64,000 nt of DNA, taken from the NCBI RefSeq assembly GCF_001677275.1, contig NZ_CP016177.1:1922001-1986000 (forward strand), written 5' to 3'. The translations under genes were made by a program, and so were the position numbers. Positions 10,493 to 18,851 of this stretch are shown piece by piece (position 1 is the first letter of the stretch; each line of letters starts with the position of its first letter). The notes beneath the pieces were generated by a model, which worked only from the letters and a program-made list of their open reading frames with translations, ran no database searches and had not been told where the DNA came from. The DNA is from Vibrio breoganii. GTDB lineage: Bacteria > Pseudomonadota > Gammaproteobacteria > Enterobacterales > Vibrionaceae.

Positions 10493-11476
10493 CTAAGCTC
10501 TTTTTGCTTTTAGCGCTTCATCAACCGCTACTGCAAGAGCCACAGATGCACCCACCATTGGGTTGTTACCCATACCGATGAAGCCCATCATTGCAACGTG
10601 TGCGGGTACTGAAGAGCTACCTGCAAACTGAGCGTCAGCGTGCATGCGACCCATAGTATCTGTCATGCCGTATGATGCAGGACCTGCTGCCACGTTATCA
10701 GGGTGAAGAGTACGACCAGTACCACCACCGGATGCTACAGAGAAGTACGCTTTACCTTCGCGATTACATTCTGCTTTGTAGATGCCCGCTACAGGGTGTT
10801 GGAAGCGTGTAGGGTTAGTAGAGTTACCAGTAATACTTACATCAACACCTGCACTGCGCATGATAGCGACACCTTCACGTACATCGTCAGCACCGTAACA
10901 GATGATCTCGCCGCGTGGGCCTTGAGAGAAACGACGGCGTTCTACTTCATTAAGCTCGCCAGTATCGTAGTCGTATTGAGTTCTTACGTAAGTGAAGCCA
11001 TTAATGCGTGAGATTAGGTATGCTGCATCTTTACCTAAACCGTTAAGGATAACTTTAAGCGGTGTAGTACGTGCTTTGTTTACGTTAAGTGCAATCTTGA
11101 TTGCGCCTTCTGCTGCCGCAAATGACTCGTGGCCAGCAAGGAAAGCAAAACAGGTGCTTTTTTCATCTAGAAGACGAGCGGCTAGCGCGCCGTGACCAAT
11201 ACCAACTTGGCGTTGGTCTGCCACACTGCCTGGTTTACAAGACGCTTGTAGTCCTTTACCAATGGCATTTGCCGCTTCAATTGAAGTCTTGCTATCAGTG
11301 AATAGAGCGTAAGCGGTACCTACAGTGTACGCTTCAACTGCGCTTTCAAAAGCGATAGGCTGAGTTTCCATGACTTGTTCACGGGTATCGATGCCAAATT
11401 CTTTACAATAAGCGAACGCTTCTTCTAAAGAGTTCATGTTCATTTCGGTTAGTAGAGCTTGAGTTGCGTTGTTCAT
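10493..11476 (-). CDS. GGGtGRT protein
   Basis: 327-residue soluble protein containing the motif that names its family, SVASGGGTGRTLHPDN (about residues 246-261), plus Gly-rich stretches GHGALAARLLDEK and GFIGMGNNPMVGASVALAVAVDEAL. The family has no established biochemical function known to me, but its gene is typically next to an iron-sulfur scaffold gene, as here. Its ATG is 17 bp after the scaffold stop with GAGGA before it, so the two are one operon, under the fluoride riboswitch at 12320-12376. The cellular role is unknown; an Fe-S-linked or stress role is inferred from context only. Confidence 0.9.
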   Translation of the reverse strand: MNNATQALLTEMNMNSLEEAFAYCKEFGIDTREQVMETQPIAFESAVEAYTVGTAYALFTDSKTSIEAANAIGKGLQASCKPGSVADQRQVGIGHGALAARLLDEKSTCFAFLAGHESFAAAEGAIKIALNVNKARTTPLKVILNGLGKDAAYLISRINGFTYVRTQYDYDTGELNEVERRRFSQGPRGEIICYGADDVREGVAIMRSAGVDVSITGNSTNPTRFQHPVAGIYKAECNREGKAYFSVASGGGTGRTLHPDNVAAGPASYGMTDTMGRMHADAQFAGSSSVPAHVAMMGFIGMGNNPMVGASVALAVAVDEALKAKRA

Positions 11477-11493
11477 GATTCAGTCCTCTTCGC

Positions 11494-12167
11494 TTATTGT
11501 TGACGTGGGTTAATAGTTTTAACAGCTTCGTCGAAACGACCATACTGACCACTAGCTTGTGCCAGTGCTGTCTCAGCATCAACGCCAGCGTTGACTGCTT
11601 TCATGAATTTACCAAGGTTCATGTATTGGTAACCGAAAGACCCATTTTCGTTACATAACCTTCTGCGATTTCCATGTAACGAACGCCTTTCGCTCTAGTT
11701 GAGTAGCTAGTACCCACTTGGCTACGAAGAGTTTGACCTAGGTCTTCTAGTGCTTCACCCACTTCCAGACCGCCATCTGAAAATGCTGATTGAGTTCGAC
11801 CGTAGGTAAACTGAAGGAAGATTTCGCGCATTGCCACGTTGATAGCGTCACACACTAAGTCAGTGTTCATTGCTTCAAGAATGGTTTTGCCGGTAAGAAT
11901 TTCTGATGCCATTGCTGCTGATTGAGTCATACCTGAACAGCCAATGGTTTCGATTAGAACTTCTTCAATGATGCCTTGCTTTACGTTGAGAGTAAGTTTA
12001 GCAGCGCCTTGCTGAGGTGCACATGCACCTACGCCGTGGCTTAGACCAGAGATTGCAATAACCTCTTTAGGATTGATCATACGGCCTTCTACTGGAATAG
12101 GAGAAGAAGCATGTAGGTCGCCACGTTGAATTGGGCACATTGATTGAATTTCGTTTGTGTAATGCAT
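11494..12167 (-). CDS. Iron-sulfur cluster assembly scaffold protein (IscU/NifU-like), frameshifted near the C-terminus
   Basis: The uninterrupted frame runs 12167-11619 (182 residues). It holds the three Cys positions of an IscU-type scaffold (GACAP, ETIGCSGMTQSA, DLVCDAINV). It ends abnormally as MGLSVTNT. In the -1 frame the sequence continues as GYQYMNLGKFMKAVNAG and later SGQYGRFDEAVKTINPRQQ, stopping at 11494, 17 bp before the next gene. One extra base in the short A-run at 11636-11638 would give a continuous protein of about 224 residues reading MGLFGYQYMN. So this is a one-base deletion, a sequencing error or, less likely, recoding. The conserved core is upstream of the shift, so partial function is possible. 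First gene of the fluoride-riboswitch operon. Confidence 0.85.
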
Positions 12168-12319
12168 AATGTTTTCCGCTCTAACAAATGAATAAAGTTG
12201 GGAAAACAGTGCGAGAAAGGATTGGTTGCAAGATGGATTAGATACGCCCTACCAAACCGAGTACTACAAGGTACTAGCCTCAAAGGTCATAAAGACCATG
12301 AGTCACTGTTTCCGATTTT

Positions 12320-12376
12320 GGTAGGAGTCATTAGCCGACTGGTCGGCGGTTAAGTAGGTGGAACCCCATCACCTGT
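12320..12376 (-). promoter_or_regulatory. Fluoride riboswitch (crcB motif)
   Basis: Read on the minus strand the aptamer has every hallmark of the crcB RNA: stem GGUG/CACC enclosing GAUGGGGUUC, a linker ending AACC, hairpin GCCGAC-CA-GUCGGC, then UAAUGACUCCUACC. The loop GGGGU can form the diagnostic pseudoknot with ACUCC. Its 3' strand CCUACCAAA is also perfectly complementary to UUUGGUAGG 60 nt downstream (12248-12256), an obvious alternative pairing for an expression platform. It lies about 150 nt before the scaffold start codon at 12167. Confidence 0.92.
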
Positions 12377-12383
12377 GCCACTA

Positions 12384-12412
12384 AATTTAAGTCAAACGAG
12401 CGAGTGTCGCAA
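12384..12412 (-). promoter_or_regulatory. Putative sigma-70 promoter of the fluoride-riboswitch operon
   Basis: On the minus strand TTGCGA (12412-12407), a 17-bp spacer and TAAATT (12389-12384) would start transcription within a few bases of the riboswitch 5' end. Four of six consensus bases match in each box. The remaining part of the 403-bp gap 12168-12570 holds the riboswitch, two leader hairpins (GGUC-UUUAU-GACC; GAG..GUAC/GUAC..CUC) and the upstream region of the plus-strand gene at 12571. Confidence 0.45.
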
Positions 12413-12570
12413 TAGGCATAAATGCAATCTAACATTACAACTATGCAACTGGTTAACTACTTAAGATCGAGAGCTGGATAAAATTTACGTTATTTCAATA
12501 AGATAGTTTTAATAATGCTTGCTAACATTCATGAATAGACAAGTAAACCGTACTTAGGGATAAGCAATTA

Positions 12571-13392
12571 ATGTCACAAAAAACCATTGAATATAATAAT
12601 TTGCCGAGCAATCTGCGCATTTTGGGCAGAACTTTATTCAAATCTCAATCCCGTTCCGCTATCCCACAATTACATTTCACCGTAAAAGATTTTCACTTTG
12701 ACCAAACGCACCTACAAAGCTACCAACGCTATTGTGGTTTTACTCATGCGCAGCTGCCCTTGCCCTATTTATTTGTTGCCAGCCAAAAGGCGCAATTGCA
12801 TCTACTCACCGACAATCAGTTTCCGCTAAAGACATTAGGGTTAATCCACACTGGAATTCGTTTTTATCGACATAAGGAGATCGATACTAGAGCAAACTAC
12901 GATGTCACTGTTTCGGTTGGCCATGTTGAAAGCAAGGCTCGAGGCATAGAGTTTGAGTTATGTGTACAGTTTTTTGAAAATGATGAACGAGTGTGTGGGT
13001 TCGATAGCCTCTATTTTTCCATCACGAGTAGCCAGCGAGGAAATAAGCCTGCGCCAATAGCGGACGACTTTAGTGCCTTTCAGCATATTGCTCGGCTGAA
13101 GATAACAGAGCAAAGCGTTCGCGGGTATGCACGGGTATCGGGCGACTACAATCCCATCCATTTGCACAGGCTGACATCCGCACCCTTCGGCTTTAAGAAA
13201 CCCATCGCCCACGGCCTCTATTTATTGGCTCGCTCGCTAGTGTCTCTGGATATTGCGCCAGCAGAGGTCGAAGTCAACTTTAAGCGCCCTGCACTGCTGC
13301 CCATTGAAACCGAATTAGTTCAAACGGGCAATCAGGCATTATTGCTTAATCCAGAATCAAAACCGCTGCTTGATATAAAGTGGACTAGCTAA
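12571..13392 (+). CDS. MaoC-like (hot-dog fold) dehydratase family protein
   Basis: 273 residues. The C-terminal part (about 175-260) carries the MaoC hydratase signature GYARVSGDYNPIHLH with the catalytic Asp and His, followed by KKPIAHGLYLLARSL. The N-terminal half looks like a second, degenerate hot-dog domain. Such proteins hydrate enoyl thioesters in fatty-acid or polyhydroxyalkanoate metabolism; the substrate here is unknown. It ends 1 bp before the convergent phosphodiesterase gene and has no co-directional partner, so context gives no help. Confidence 0.8.
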   Translation: MSQKTIEYNNLPSNLRILGRTLFKSQSRSAIPQLHFTVKDFHFDQTHLQSYQRYCGFTHAQLPLPYLFVASQKAQLHLLTDNQFPLKTLGLIHTGIRFYRHKEIDTRANYDVTVSVGHVESKARGIEFELCVQFFENDERVCGFDSLYFSITSSQRGNKPAPIADDFSAFQHIARLKITEQSVRGYARVSGDYNPIHLHRLTSAPFGFKKPIAHGLYLLARSLVSLDIAPAEVEVNFKRPALLPIETELVQTGNQALLLNPESKPLLDIKWTS

Positions 13393-13393
13393 T

Positions 13394-14332
13394 CTAATCT
13401 CGCTCTGTGAGTGTGATAGTCACAATGCCATGGTCGCTGGCCATACGGTCGATGGCATAGATAGGGTTTACAAGATGACTATCAGAGACCTGATAATGAC
13501 TCACCTCAAACAAACAAGACGCACTATTGCGATCAAATTCCTCTGAAAGCATGATGTAGTCTAGGACGCTGCCTTTTGCGCCATAATAGTGTGTGGCTTG
13601 TATTGGTGGCTCTTGTGCTAAAACGGTCTTCGAATCGCCAAGTCCTGTTGTTTCATCATCGCGAGTCGCATGGAAACAAGAAAATTCGGCACTGGATAAA
13701 TCTCGATTAAAGTCTCCCATCAATACCTGAGGGTAACCTTTGCTGCGCTTACGCTGGGCAAAGAAAGCATCAATAAAACGAGCCTCAAGCCCCCTTTGCA
13801 TGGTAGAACGCCAACTCTCAATCGGCTTCAAGCCGGGGTTTTCGACGCTCAGGGCTTTAGGCCGCTGAGACTTAAAGTGCACCACCACACAATCCACCTT
13901 ACCAATAACCGGCAATTCGATAAGTGCATGCAAGGGGGCTCGGCTAAAAGCAAAACCTAACTCTGCCGATGCCGTAGGGTCAGATTCAATCGCAGAGACC
14001 GACAGCAATGGATAGCGAGAAGCAATGCCCACCACTGGCTCTGAATGGATAAAATCACTCTCGACCTTTGGCTCATCAATCACCGCAAAATACGGATAAC
14101 CTATGCTAGCGAGCTGCTCTTCCAATTCAACGGCACTGAAGATCTCCTGAAAACCAATCACGTCGGCATCCGAAGCCTCTATTTGCTGGAGTGTCCAATG
14201 TTGTTTGTCCTGCCAATGGGCAAAGCTATAGATGTTTTCGAAGTCGTAATACGCCCCCGGAGGCGCTAGGTAATTAAACAGGTTGAAGGTCGTGATCTTA
14301 ATTTGATGTGGGCGCAAAGAGCATCCATCCAT
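13394..14332 (-). CDS. Endonuclease/exonuclease/phosphatase (EEP) family protein
   Basis: 312 residues with the EEP fold motifs in order: TFNLFNYLAPP, DADVIGFQEIF (metal-binding Glu), VVVHFKSQRP, QVLMGDFNRD (Asp/Asn), SVLDYIMLS and the terminal SDHGIVTITL (catalytic Asp-His). No signal peptide is seen. The frame is open to a TTG at 14359, but the ATG at 14332 (MDGCSLRPHQIKI) is the more likely start. It probably cleaves a phosphodiester; nucleic acid versus lipid or nucleotide substrate cannot be told. Confidence 0.82.
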   Translation of the reverse strand: MDGCSLRPHQIKITTFNLFNYLAPPGAYYDFENIYSFAHWQDKQHWTLQQIEASDADVIGFQEIFSAVELEEQLASIGYPYFAVIDEPKVESDFIHSEPVVGIASRYPLLSVSAIESDPTASAELGFAFSRAPLHALIELPVIGKVDCVVVHFKSQRPKALSVENPGLKPIESWRSTMQRGLEARFIDAFFAQRKRSKGYPQVLMGDFNRDLSSAEFSCFHATRDDETTGLGDSKTVLAQEPPIQATHYYGAKGSVLDYIMLSEEFDRNSASCLFEVSHYQVSDSHLVNPIYAIDRMASDHGIVTITLTERD

Positions 14333-14433
14333 TACAGTTGCCAGAAAGCTTAACTCCAAGATAACTCAAGTTACTGGTTTCAGCGAGTGCCATAGAGTAT
14401 CTTAAAGAGATAATCAGGATGAGGAGAGCCCAC

Positions 14434-15486
14434 ATGGAATACGCCAAACTTGGCCATAGTGAACTGCAAGTATCGCGCGTCTGCTTAGGTAGCATGACTT
14501 GGGGAGTGCAAAACAATCAACAAGATGCCGATGAGCAAATCAGTCATGCCCTAGCGCAAGGCGTCAATTTTATCGACACCGCAGAAATGTACGCCATCCC
14601 GCCTACTCCAGATACTTACGGAAAAACTGAAGCCATCATTGGTGACTGGATCGCTCGCAATCAAGCTAAGCGTCAAGAGACTATTATTGCCACAAAAATT
14701 GCAGGGCCCGGCATGCATTGGGTTCGCGATGGTGGCCCTATTACTGGCGAAGCCGTTATTCAATCGGTAGAGAATTCGTTAAAGAGGCTGCAAACGGACT
14801 ACATTGATCTTTACCAACTGCACTGGCCAAACAGAACCTCTCCTCACTTTGGTAAGCAATGGCCAAATACCTTCAGCTTCGCAGACGTTGACGTCAGCTC
14901 ACAGCGCTCACAAATGCTAGAGATCTTACAGGCGCTCAACGAATGTATTACCGCAGGTAAGATTCGCCATTGTGGGCTATCCGACGAAACGACTTGGGGC
15001 ATCAGCACCTATCTAGAGCTTGCCGAAAAACACAGCCTACCTAAGATGGTTTCCATACAAAACGAGTTCAGCCTACTGTGTCAAAAGGATTGGCCCTACT
15101 TGATTGAACACTGCCATCATGCGGATGTCGCTTATCTACCTTGGTCACCGTTGGCTAGTGGTTTGTTAACCGGGAAATATGCCAATGGCGCTCGCCCTGA
15201 AGGCAGTCGCTGGAGCTTAATGAACTCAAATAACATCTACCGAAGCACTGAACTCGCACACAGCGCCGTAGCGCAGTACGCTGACATCGCCAAAGACATC
15301 GGCATTACTCCAGCGCAACTGGCGTTAGCGTGGTGTAACAGCGTTCAGGGGGTGACCTCTAGCATTATTGGCGCGACGAGCATGTCTCAGCTAAAGGAAG
15401 ACCTAGCAGCCTTCGAACTGACTCTGGATAATGAGACTCAGAAGCGTATTGCCAACGTCATCAAGCAAATCCCTGCTCCTTATTAA
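14434..15486 (+). CDS. Aldo/keto reductase, Tas-like
   Basis: 350-residue TIM-barrel NADP(H)-dependent oxidoreductase. It follows E. coli Tas along its length: LGSMTWGVQNNQQDADEQI, NFIDTAEMYAIPPTPDTYGKTE (catalytic Asp-Tyr), a SLKRLQTDYIDLYQLHWP strand with the catalytic His, and IGATSMSQLKEDLAAFEL in the cofactor loop. The frame opens at 14419, but GAGGAG seven bases before the ATG at 14434 decides the start. Physiological substrate unknown. The gene that follows starts 24 bp later. Confidence 0.9.
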   Translation: MEYAKLGHSELQVSRVCLGSMTWGVQNNQQDADEQISHALAQGVNFIDTAEMYAIPPTPDTYGKTEAIIGDWIARNQAKRQETIIATKIAGPGMHWVRDGGPITGEAVIQSVENSLKRLQTDYIDLYQLHWPNRTSPHFGKQWPNTFSFADVDVSSQRSQMLEILQALNECITAGKIRHCGLSDETTWGISTYLELAEKHSLPKMVSIQNEFSLLCQKDWPYLIEHCHHADVAYLPWSPLASGLLTGKYANGARPEGSRWSLMNSNNIYRSTELAHSAVAQYADIAKDIGITPAQLALAWCNSVQGVTSSIIGATSMSQLKEDLAAFELTLDNETQKRIANVIKQIPAPY

Positions 15487-15510
15487 TTGACCAAACTCGA
15501 GCCCAGAAAA

Positions 15511-16404
15511 ATGAGTGAGTTAACACCTTTAAAAAACGACACTGCTGCGCCTTCATCTCCGAAATCAAACCGCGCACTCCTTACCGTAATTACTCTGCTT
15601 CTCACCATTGGCGCAGTGCTAAACTTTGCGGATCACTACGCCGATATCAAACTCAACGAATCCTTAGAGCAAGGCGTCGTCGCCTTTGCATCGGTGCGCA
15701 GTATTCATGCTGTCATATCTATGCTGAAAGGCACTGAAATCAGCGTCCCATTCCTTACAGTGAGTGTTGGGGAGATTCTATCGCCCGCAACAGAGATACT
15801 GCAGTCGACTTCTACCGTACTTACCACAGCTTTAGCATCGCTGGGCTTACAGAAAATCTTACTGGATGTGTTTTCAGCCAAATTGGTCAATATAACCATA
15901 GCCATCAGTGCCTTTGCCTATTTGGTTACCTTGTGGGTATCGTCTTTTAGTCGATTTTTGAAGTTCACACAGTCGCTATTTTTTGTCCTCTGTCTGACTC
16001 GATATCTGCTAGTAGGAACACTATTGCTCAATAGCCTAGTCGATACCTTGTTTTTAAATGAACAAACAGAACAGATCACCCAGCAGACCGATTTTATTGC
16101 CACAGATTTGCATCAGTTTAATCAGCAGTTGATTGACGGAAAGGCAGCAGAGTACGAGGAAGATGATAGCCTACTGGGCAGCGCGAAAAGAACGTGGAAT
16201 AACGTAACCAATGGCTTTGAACAAACCAAGCAAGAGATGCAACAAAGCTTTGATGAACTTCAGGAAAAAACAGAGTCTTTAGTCATCAATCTACTCACCC
16301 TGATTGCAATGTTCACGCTAAAAACCATTTTGATCCCCATAGGCTTTTTGCTACTGCTGAAAAACCTGTATTGGAGTCTGATTAAGCGCTTATCACCTAT
16401 TTAA
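15511..16404 (+). CDS. Unrecognised integral membrane protein
   Basis: 297 residues from the ATG at 15511 (an upstream TTG at 15487 is in frame but has no good ribosome site). One N-terminal hydrophobic helix (residues 20-40), two or three central helices (about 130-195), a hydrophilic Gln/Glu-rich predicted coiled coil with many QQ and EQ pairs (about 195-265), and a C-terminal hydrophobic hairpin. I do not recognise a family. It lies 24 bp behind the aldo/keto reductase gene and may share its transcript; a very strong hairpin follows. Confidence 0.7.
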   Translation: MSELTPLKNDTAAPSSPKSNRALLTVITLLLTIGAVLNFADHYADIKLNESLEQGVVAFASVRSIHAVISMLKGTEISVPFLTVSVGEILSPATEILQSTSTVLTTALASLGLQKILLDVFSAKLVNITIAISAFAYLVTLWVSSFSRFLKFTQSLFFVLCLTRYLLVGTLLLNSLVDTLFLNEQTEQITQQTDFIATDLHQFNQQLIDGKAAEYEEDDSLLGSAKRTWNNVTNGFEQTKQEMQQSFDELQEKTESLVINLLTLIAMFTLKTILIPIGFLLLLKNLYWSLIKRLSPI

Positions 16405-16406
16405 TT

Positions 16407-16443
16407 ACTCGCTTCCCCCCTGAATGTTAGGGGGAAGCGAGTA
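16407..16443. terminator. Strong bidirectional hairpin between convergent genes
   Basis: Fourteen-base perfect arms TACTCGCTTCCCCC / GGGGGAAGCGAGTA around CTGAATGTTA, lying between the convergent membrane-protein and DM13 genes. T-runs are short, but position and stability point to a shared terminator. Confidence 0.75.
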
Positions 16444-16449
16444 TAAGAC

Positions 16450-16926
16450 CTAGTCTCTGTATTTGGCGGAGGTAATAAATTCGCCAAAGCTTTCACACCA
16501 AATAATCACGGTCGTGTAATCTTCAAGGTCGATGGACTTATCGACAGTGAGACTAAAGCCGTTAAAGCTTTTTACGTCTCCCACCTGCACCATCTGTGGT
16601 TTTAATTGGTTGAATTTGGCTTCTGTTTCTACATAGTCTGGAGAGAGGTACAACTTGTAGTCAGGGCCCGGCGCTAATTCACCCACAAAGGAGATTTGCT
16701 CTGCGCTAAGCATCACCTTTCCTTCTCCCCAATGGAAAAAGTCGCTGTCTTGGCGCTCTTTATCAAAGCTTGCGGTAAACTCAGCCTTATCAAAATGCTG
16801 AATGATTTGTTCCGTTGGTGCCGGTGGTGCGGTCAAAATCGGCAGTGCGTAAATACCAAGGGCAAAACCAAAGCCAATCGCGATTATATGAGTAACCAAT
16901 AACAATACTTTTTTCAACGCCATCAA
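16450..16926 (-). CDS. DM13 domain-containing protein
   Basis: 158 residues with one N-terminal membrane anchor (residues 8-32) and a DM13 domain (about 55-155): FHWGEGKVMLSAEQISFVGEL, PGPDYKLYLSP, VGDVKSFNGFSLTVDKSIDL, YTTVIIWCESFGEFITSAKY. DM13 is a periplasmic or extracellular beta domain proposed to take part in electron transfer; the conserved Cys sits in WCESFG. It ends at the shared hairpin. The upstream benE gene is on the same strand 34 bp away. Function unproven. Confidence 0.85.
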   Translation of the reverse strand: MMALKKVLLLVTHIIAIGFGFALGIYALPILTAPPAPTEQIIQHFDKAEFTASFDKERQDSDFFHWGEGKVMLSAEQISFVGELAPGPDYKLYLSPDYVETEAKFNQLKPQMVQVGDVKSFNGFSLTVDKSIDLEDYTTVIIWCESFGEFITSAKYRD

Positions 16927-16960
16927 TCCTTGTACAAAGGGTTCACTAACTCATTCAATT

Positions 16961-18157
16961 CTAGGCATATTCACGGCGACTTGCTGAAGAAAGTGCATAA
17001 GCGGTAATACCCAATAACAATCCCCAAAAAGCACTACCAATACCCATAAGCGACACGCCAGATGCGGTCATTAAAAAGGTAAGCAAGGCTGGCTCTCTTT
17101 CACTCGCGTCATTTAGCGCAATAGCAAGGCTATTACCTATGGTTCCCACTAGAGCGAGTCCGGCTATGGTAAACACTAAGGTTTGCGGAAAGACCGAAAA
17201 TAGCGTCGCTACCGTTGCCGCAAATAGCCCAGTGAGCAGATAAAACAGGCCTGCCCATACCGATGCCATATAACGCGTTTTAGGATCTTCGCCCGCTTCT
17301 TTTCCCATACATATAGCCGCAGTAATGGCAGCCAGATTAAACGCAAAGCCACCAAACGGTGCCATCAGCACGCCCATGAATCCGGTGGTTGAGATAAGTG
17401 GAGACGATGGCGTCTGATAGCCATTCGCCCTCAACACAGCAATACCCGGCACATTTTGTGAGGCCATGGTCACCACAAATAAGGGGATCCCTATGCCTAT
17501 CAGCGCAGATAAAGAAAACTCTGGGGAAATCCAAACAGGAGCGGCCATTTCCAACCTGATGCCCTCTAATCTTAATGAACCCTGAGTCAAACTTATGGCG
17601 ACACCTATCAACAGCACCAAGGGAATGGCATACAAAGGAACACATCGTTTTAGAACAAGGTAGCCAATGAGCATACCGCCCACCAGCAAGGGGTCGATGG
17701 CGATTCCCGTAAACACATTTAGACCAAACTGCAATAAGACTCCGGCCAACATGGCAGAAGCGATAGAGCTTGGTATATGGCGAGTCAGTTTTTCAAACCA
17801 ACCCGTTAGGCCGCACACCAGTATTAGGGTGGATGAGAACAGAAACACCCCTATCGCCTGATTGAGACTAACGCCGTCTAGTGAGGTTGCCAGTAATGCA
17901 GCCCCAGGTGTCGACCATGCCGTTAATATGGGGGTTTTATAAAAGAGGGATAAGCCTATAGTGGTCACCGCCATCCCTACACCTAGCGCCCACAGCCATG
18001 AACTGATTTGCTCAGCACTGGCACCCGCTGCATTAGCGGCTTGAAAGATAATGACCGCAGAGCTGGTATAGCCGACCAACACCGCAATAAACCCTGCGGT
18101 AACATGAGATAGATTAAAGAAGCGATGGATCTTTTGACCATACTGACTGACGTGCAT
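16961..18157 (-). CDS. benE: BenE family benzoate/H+ symporter
   Basis: 398 residues, about 12 helices, BenE family blocks NLSHVTAGFIAVLVGYTSSAVIIFQAA at the start and TTGFMGVLMAPFGGFAFNLAAITAAICMG in the middle. BenE proteins of the NCS2-related fold are annotated as benzoate importers, but there are no benzoate-degrading genes in the window, so the real substrate is uncertain. It is divergent from an XRE/cupin regulator gene with a clear operator in between, so it is probably that regulator's target. Confidence 0.88.
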   Translation of the reverse strand: MHVSQYGQKIHRFFNLSHVTAGFIAVLVGYTSSAVIIFQAANAAGASAEQISSWLWALGVGMAVTTIGLSLFYKTPILTAWSTPGAALLATSLDGVSLNQAIGVFLFSSTLILVCGLTGWFEKLTRHIPSSIASAMLAGVLLQFGLNVFTGIAIDPLLVGGMLIGYLVLKRCVPLYAIPLVLLIGVAISLTQGSLRLEGIRLEMAAPVWISPEFSLSALIGIGIPLFVVTMASQNVPGIAVLRANGYQTPSSPLISTTGFMGVLMAPFGGFAFNLAAITAAICMGKEAGEDPKTRYMASVWAGLFYLLTGLFAATVATLFSVFPQTLVFTIAGLALVGTIGNSLAIALNDASEREPALLTFLMTASGVSLMGIGSAFWGLLLGITAYALSSASRREYA

Positions 18158-18193
18158 ACCCTTGCCCTTCCCCTATTACTATAAACAGCATCC

Positions 18194-18248
18194 TTTGTGC
18201 GTAATAACGCACAAATCAAAAGATAGCACTTGTGCGCTATAACGTACA
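18194..18248. promoter_or_regulatory. Putative operators for the XRE/cupin regulator
   Basis: Arms TTTGTGCGT and ACGCACAAA separated by AATA form a 22-bp palindrome (18194-18215). A degenerate second copy, TTGTGCGCTATAACGTACA, follows at 18230-18248. Both lie between the divergent benE and regulator genes, consistent with repression of benE and autoregulation. Confidence 0.7.
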
Positions 18249-18295
18249 GCTCTAAACTAATAAAGGATAAGCAGGGAAAACGAGCGTGGTATCAA

Positions 18296-18832
18296 GTGTC
18301 AGAACAGCTATTTAAGCAGCAAGTGGGAAAGAAGTTAAAATCAATTCGTCTGGATAAACAGCTTAGCCTAGACGCTGCTGCAAAGCTCACTGGGGTGTCC
18401 AAAGCAATGCTTGGGCAGATTGAACGAGGTGAATCCAGCCCTACCATCAATAAGCTTTGGCAAATTGCCAGTGGGCTAGAGGTGTCCTTTTCTTCTTTCT
18501 TTGCCACAAACAAAGAACTGCGTCAGCACACCCAAGCCTTTCCCAACGACAGTAAGATGAAGGTCGATACGCTGTTTGGCTATCAAGGCGATACCCAGTT
18601 TGAAATGTTTGAAATACAGCTTACAGACTTTCATCAGCAAGACTCTACACCTCACAGCCATGGGGTCATTGAGCACATTGTCGTGTTATCGGGGGAGCTC
18701 GCTATGTGGTTCGACGGTGACTGGCACCCATTACAGCAAGGAGAGTGTGTTCGATTTTTTGCAGATCAAGCGCACAGCTACAAAGCCATAACTGAAACCG
18801 TGCGCTTTCAAAATATTGTGTACTACCCCTAG
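18296..18832 (+). CDS. XRE family transcriptional regulator with cupin sensor domain
   Basis: 178 residues from the GTG at 18296. Helix-turn-helix about residues 8-65 (VGKKLKSIRLDKQLSLDAAAKLTGVSKAMLGQIERGESSPTI with the HTH_3 pattern), followed by a RmlC-type cupin (about 105-178) containing HSHGVIEHIVVLSGEL. The open frame starts at 18230, but that lies inside the second operator copy, so the later GTG is preferred. It probably represses the divergent benE and senses its substrate through the cupin domain. Confidence 0.87.
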   Translation: MSEQLFKQQVGKKLKSIRLDKQLSLDAAAKLTGVSKAMLGQIERGESSPTINKLWQIASGLEVSFSSFFATNKELRQHTQAFPNDSKMKVDTLFGYQGDTQFEMFEIQLTDFHQQDSTPHSHGVIEHIVVLSGELAMWFDGDWHPLQQGECVRFFADQAHSYKAITETVRFQNIVYYP

Positions 18833-18851
18833 CCCTAGCTATAACGCTAGA

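Noticed and set aside
11619..11650. Programmed -1 frameshift in the Fe-S scaffold gene
   Set aside because: No classical slippery heptamer or downstream stem is evident at the junction; a one-base deletion in a short homopolymer explains it more simply. Not fully excluded.
12089..12283. Open frame across the fluoride riboswitch leader
   Set aside because: It overlaps the leader and the scaffold start out of frame, has no ribosome site, and the leader is explained by RNA structure.
18230..18295. N-terminal extension of the XRE regulator from the TTG at 18230
   Set aside because: It lies in the operator region and adds residues not typical of the family; the GTG at 18296 fits better.
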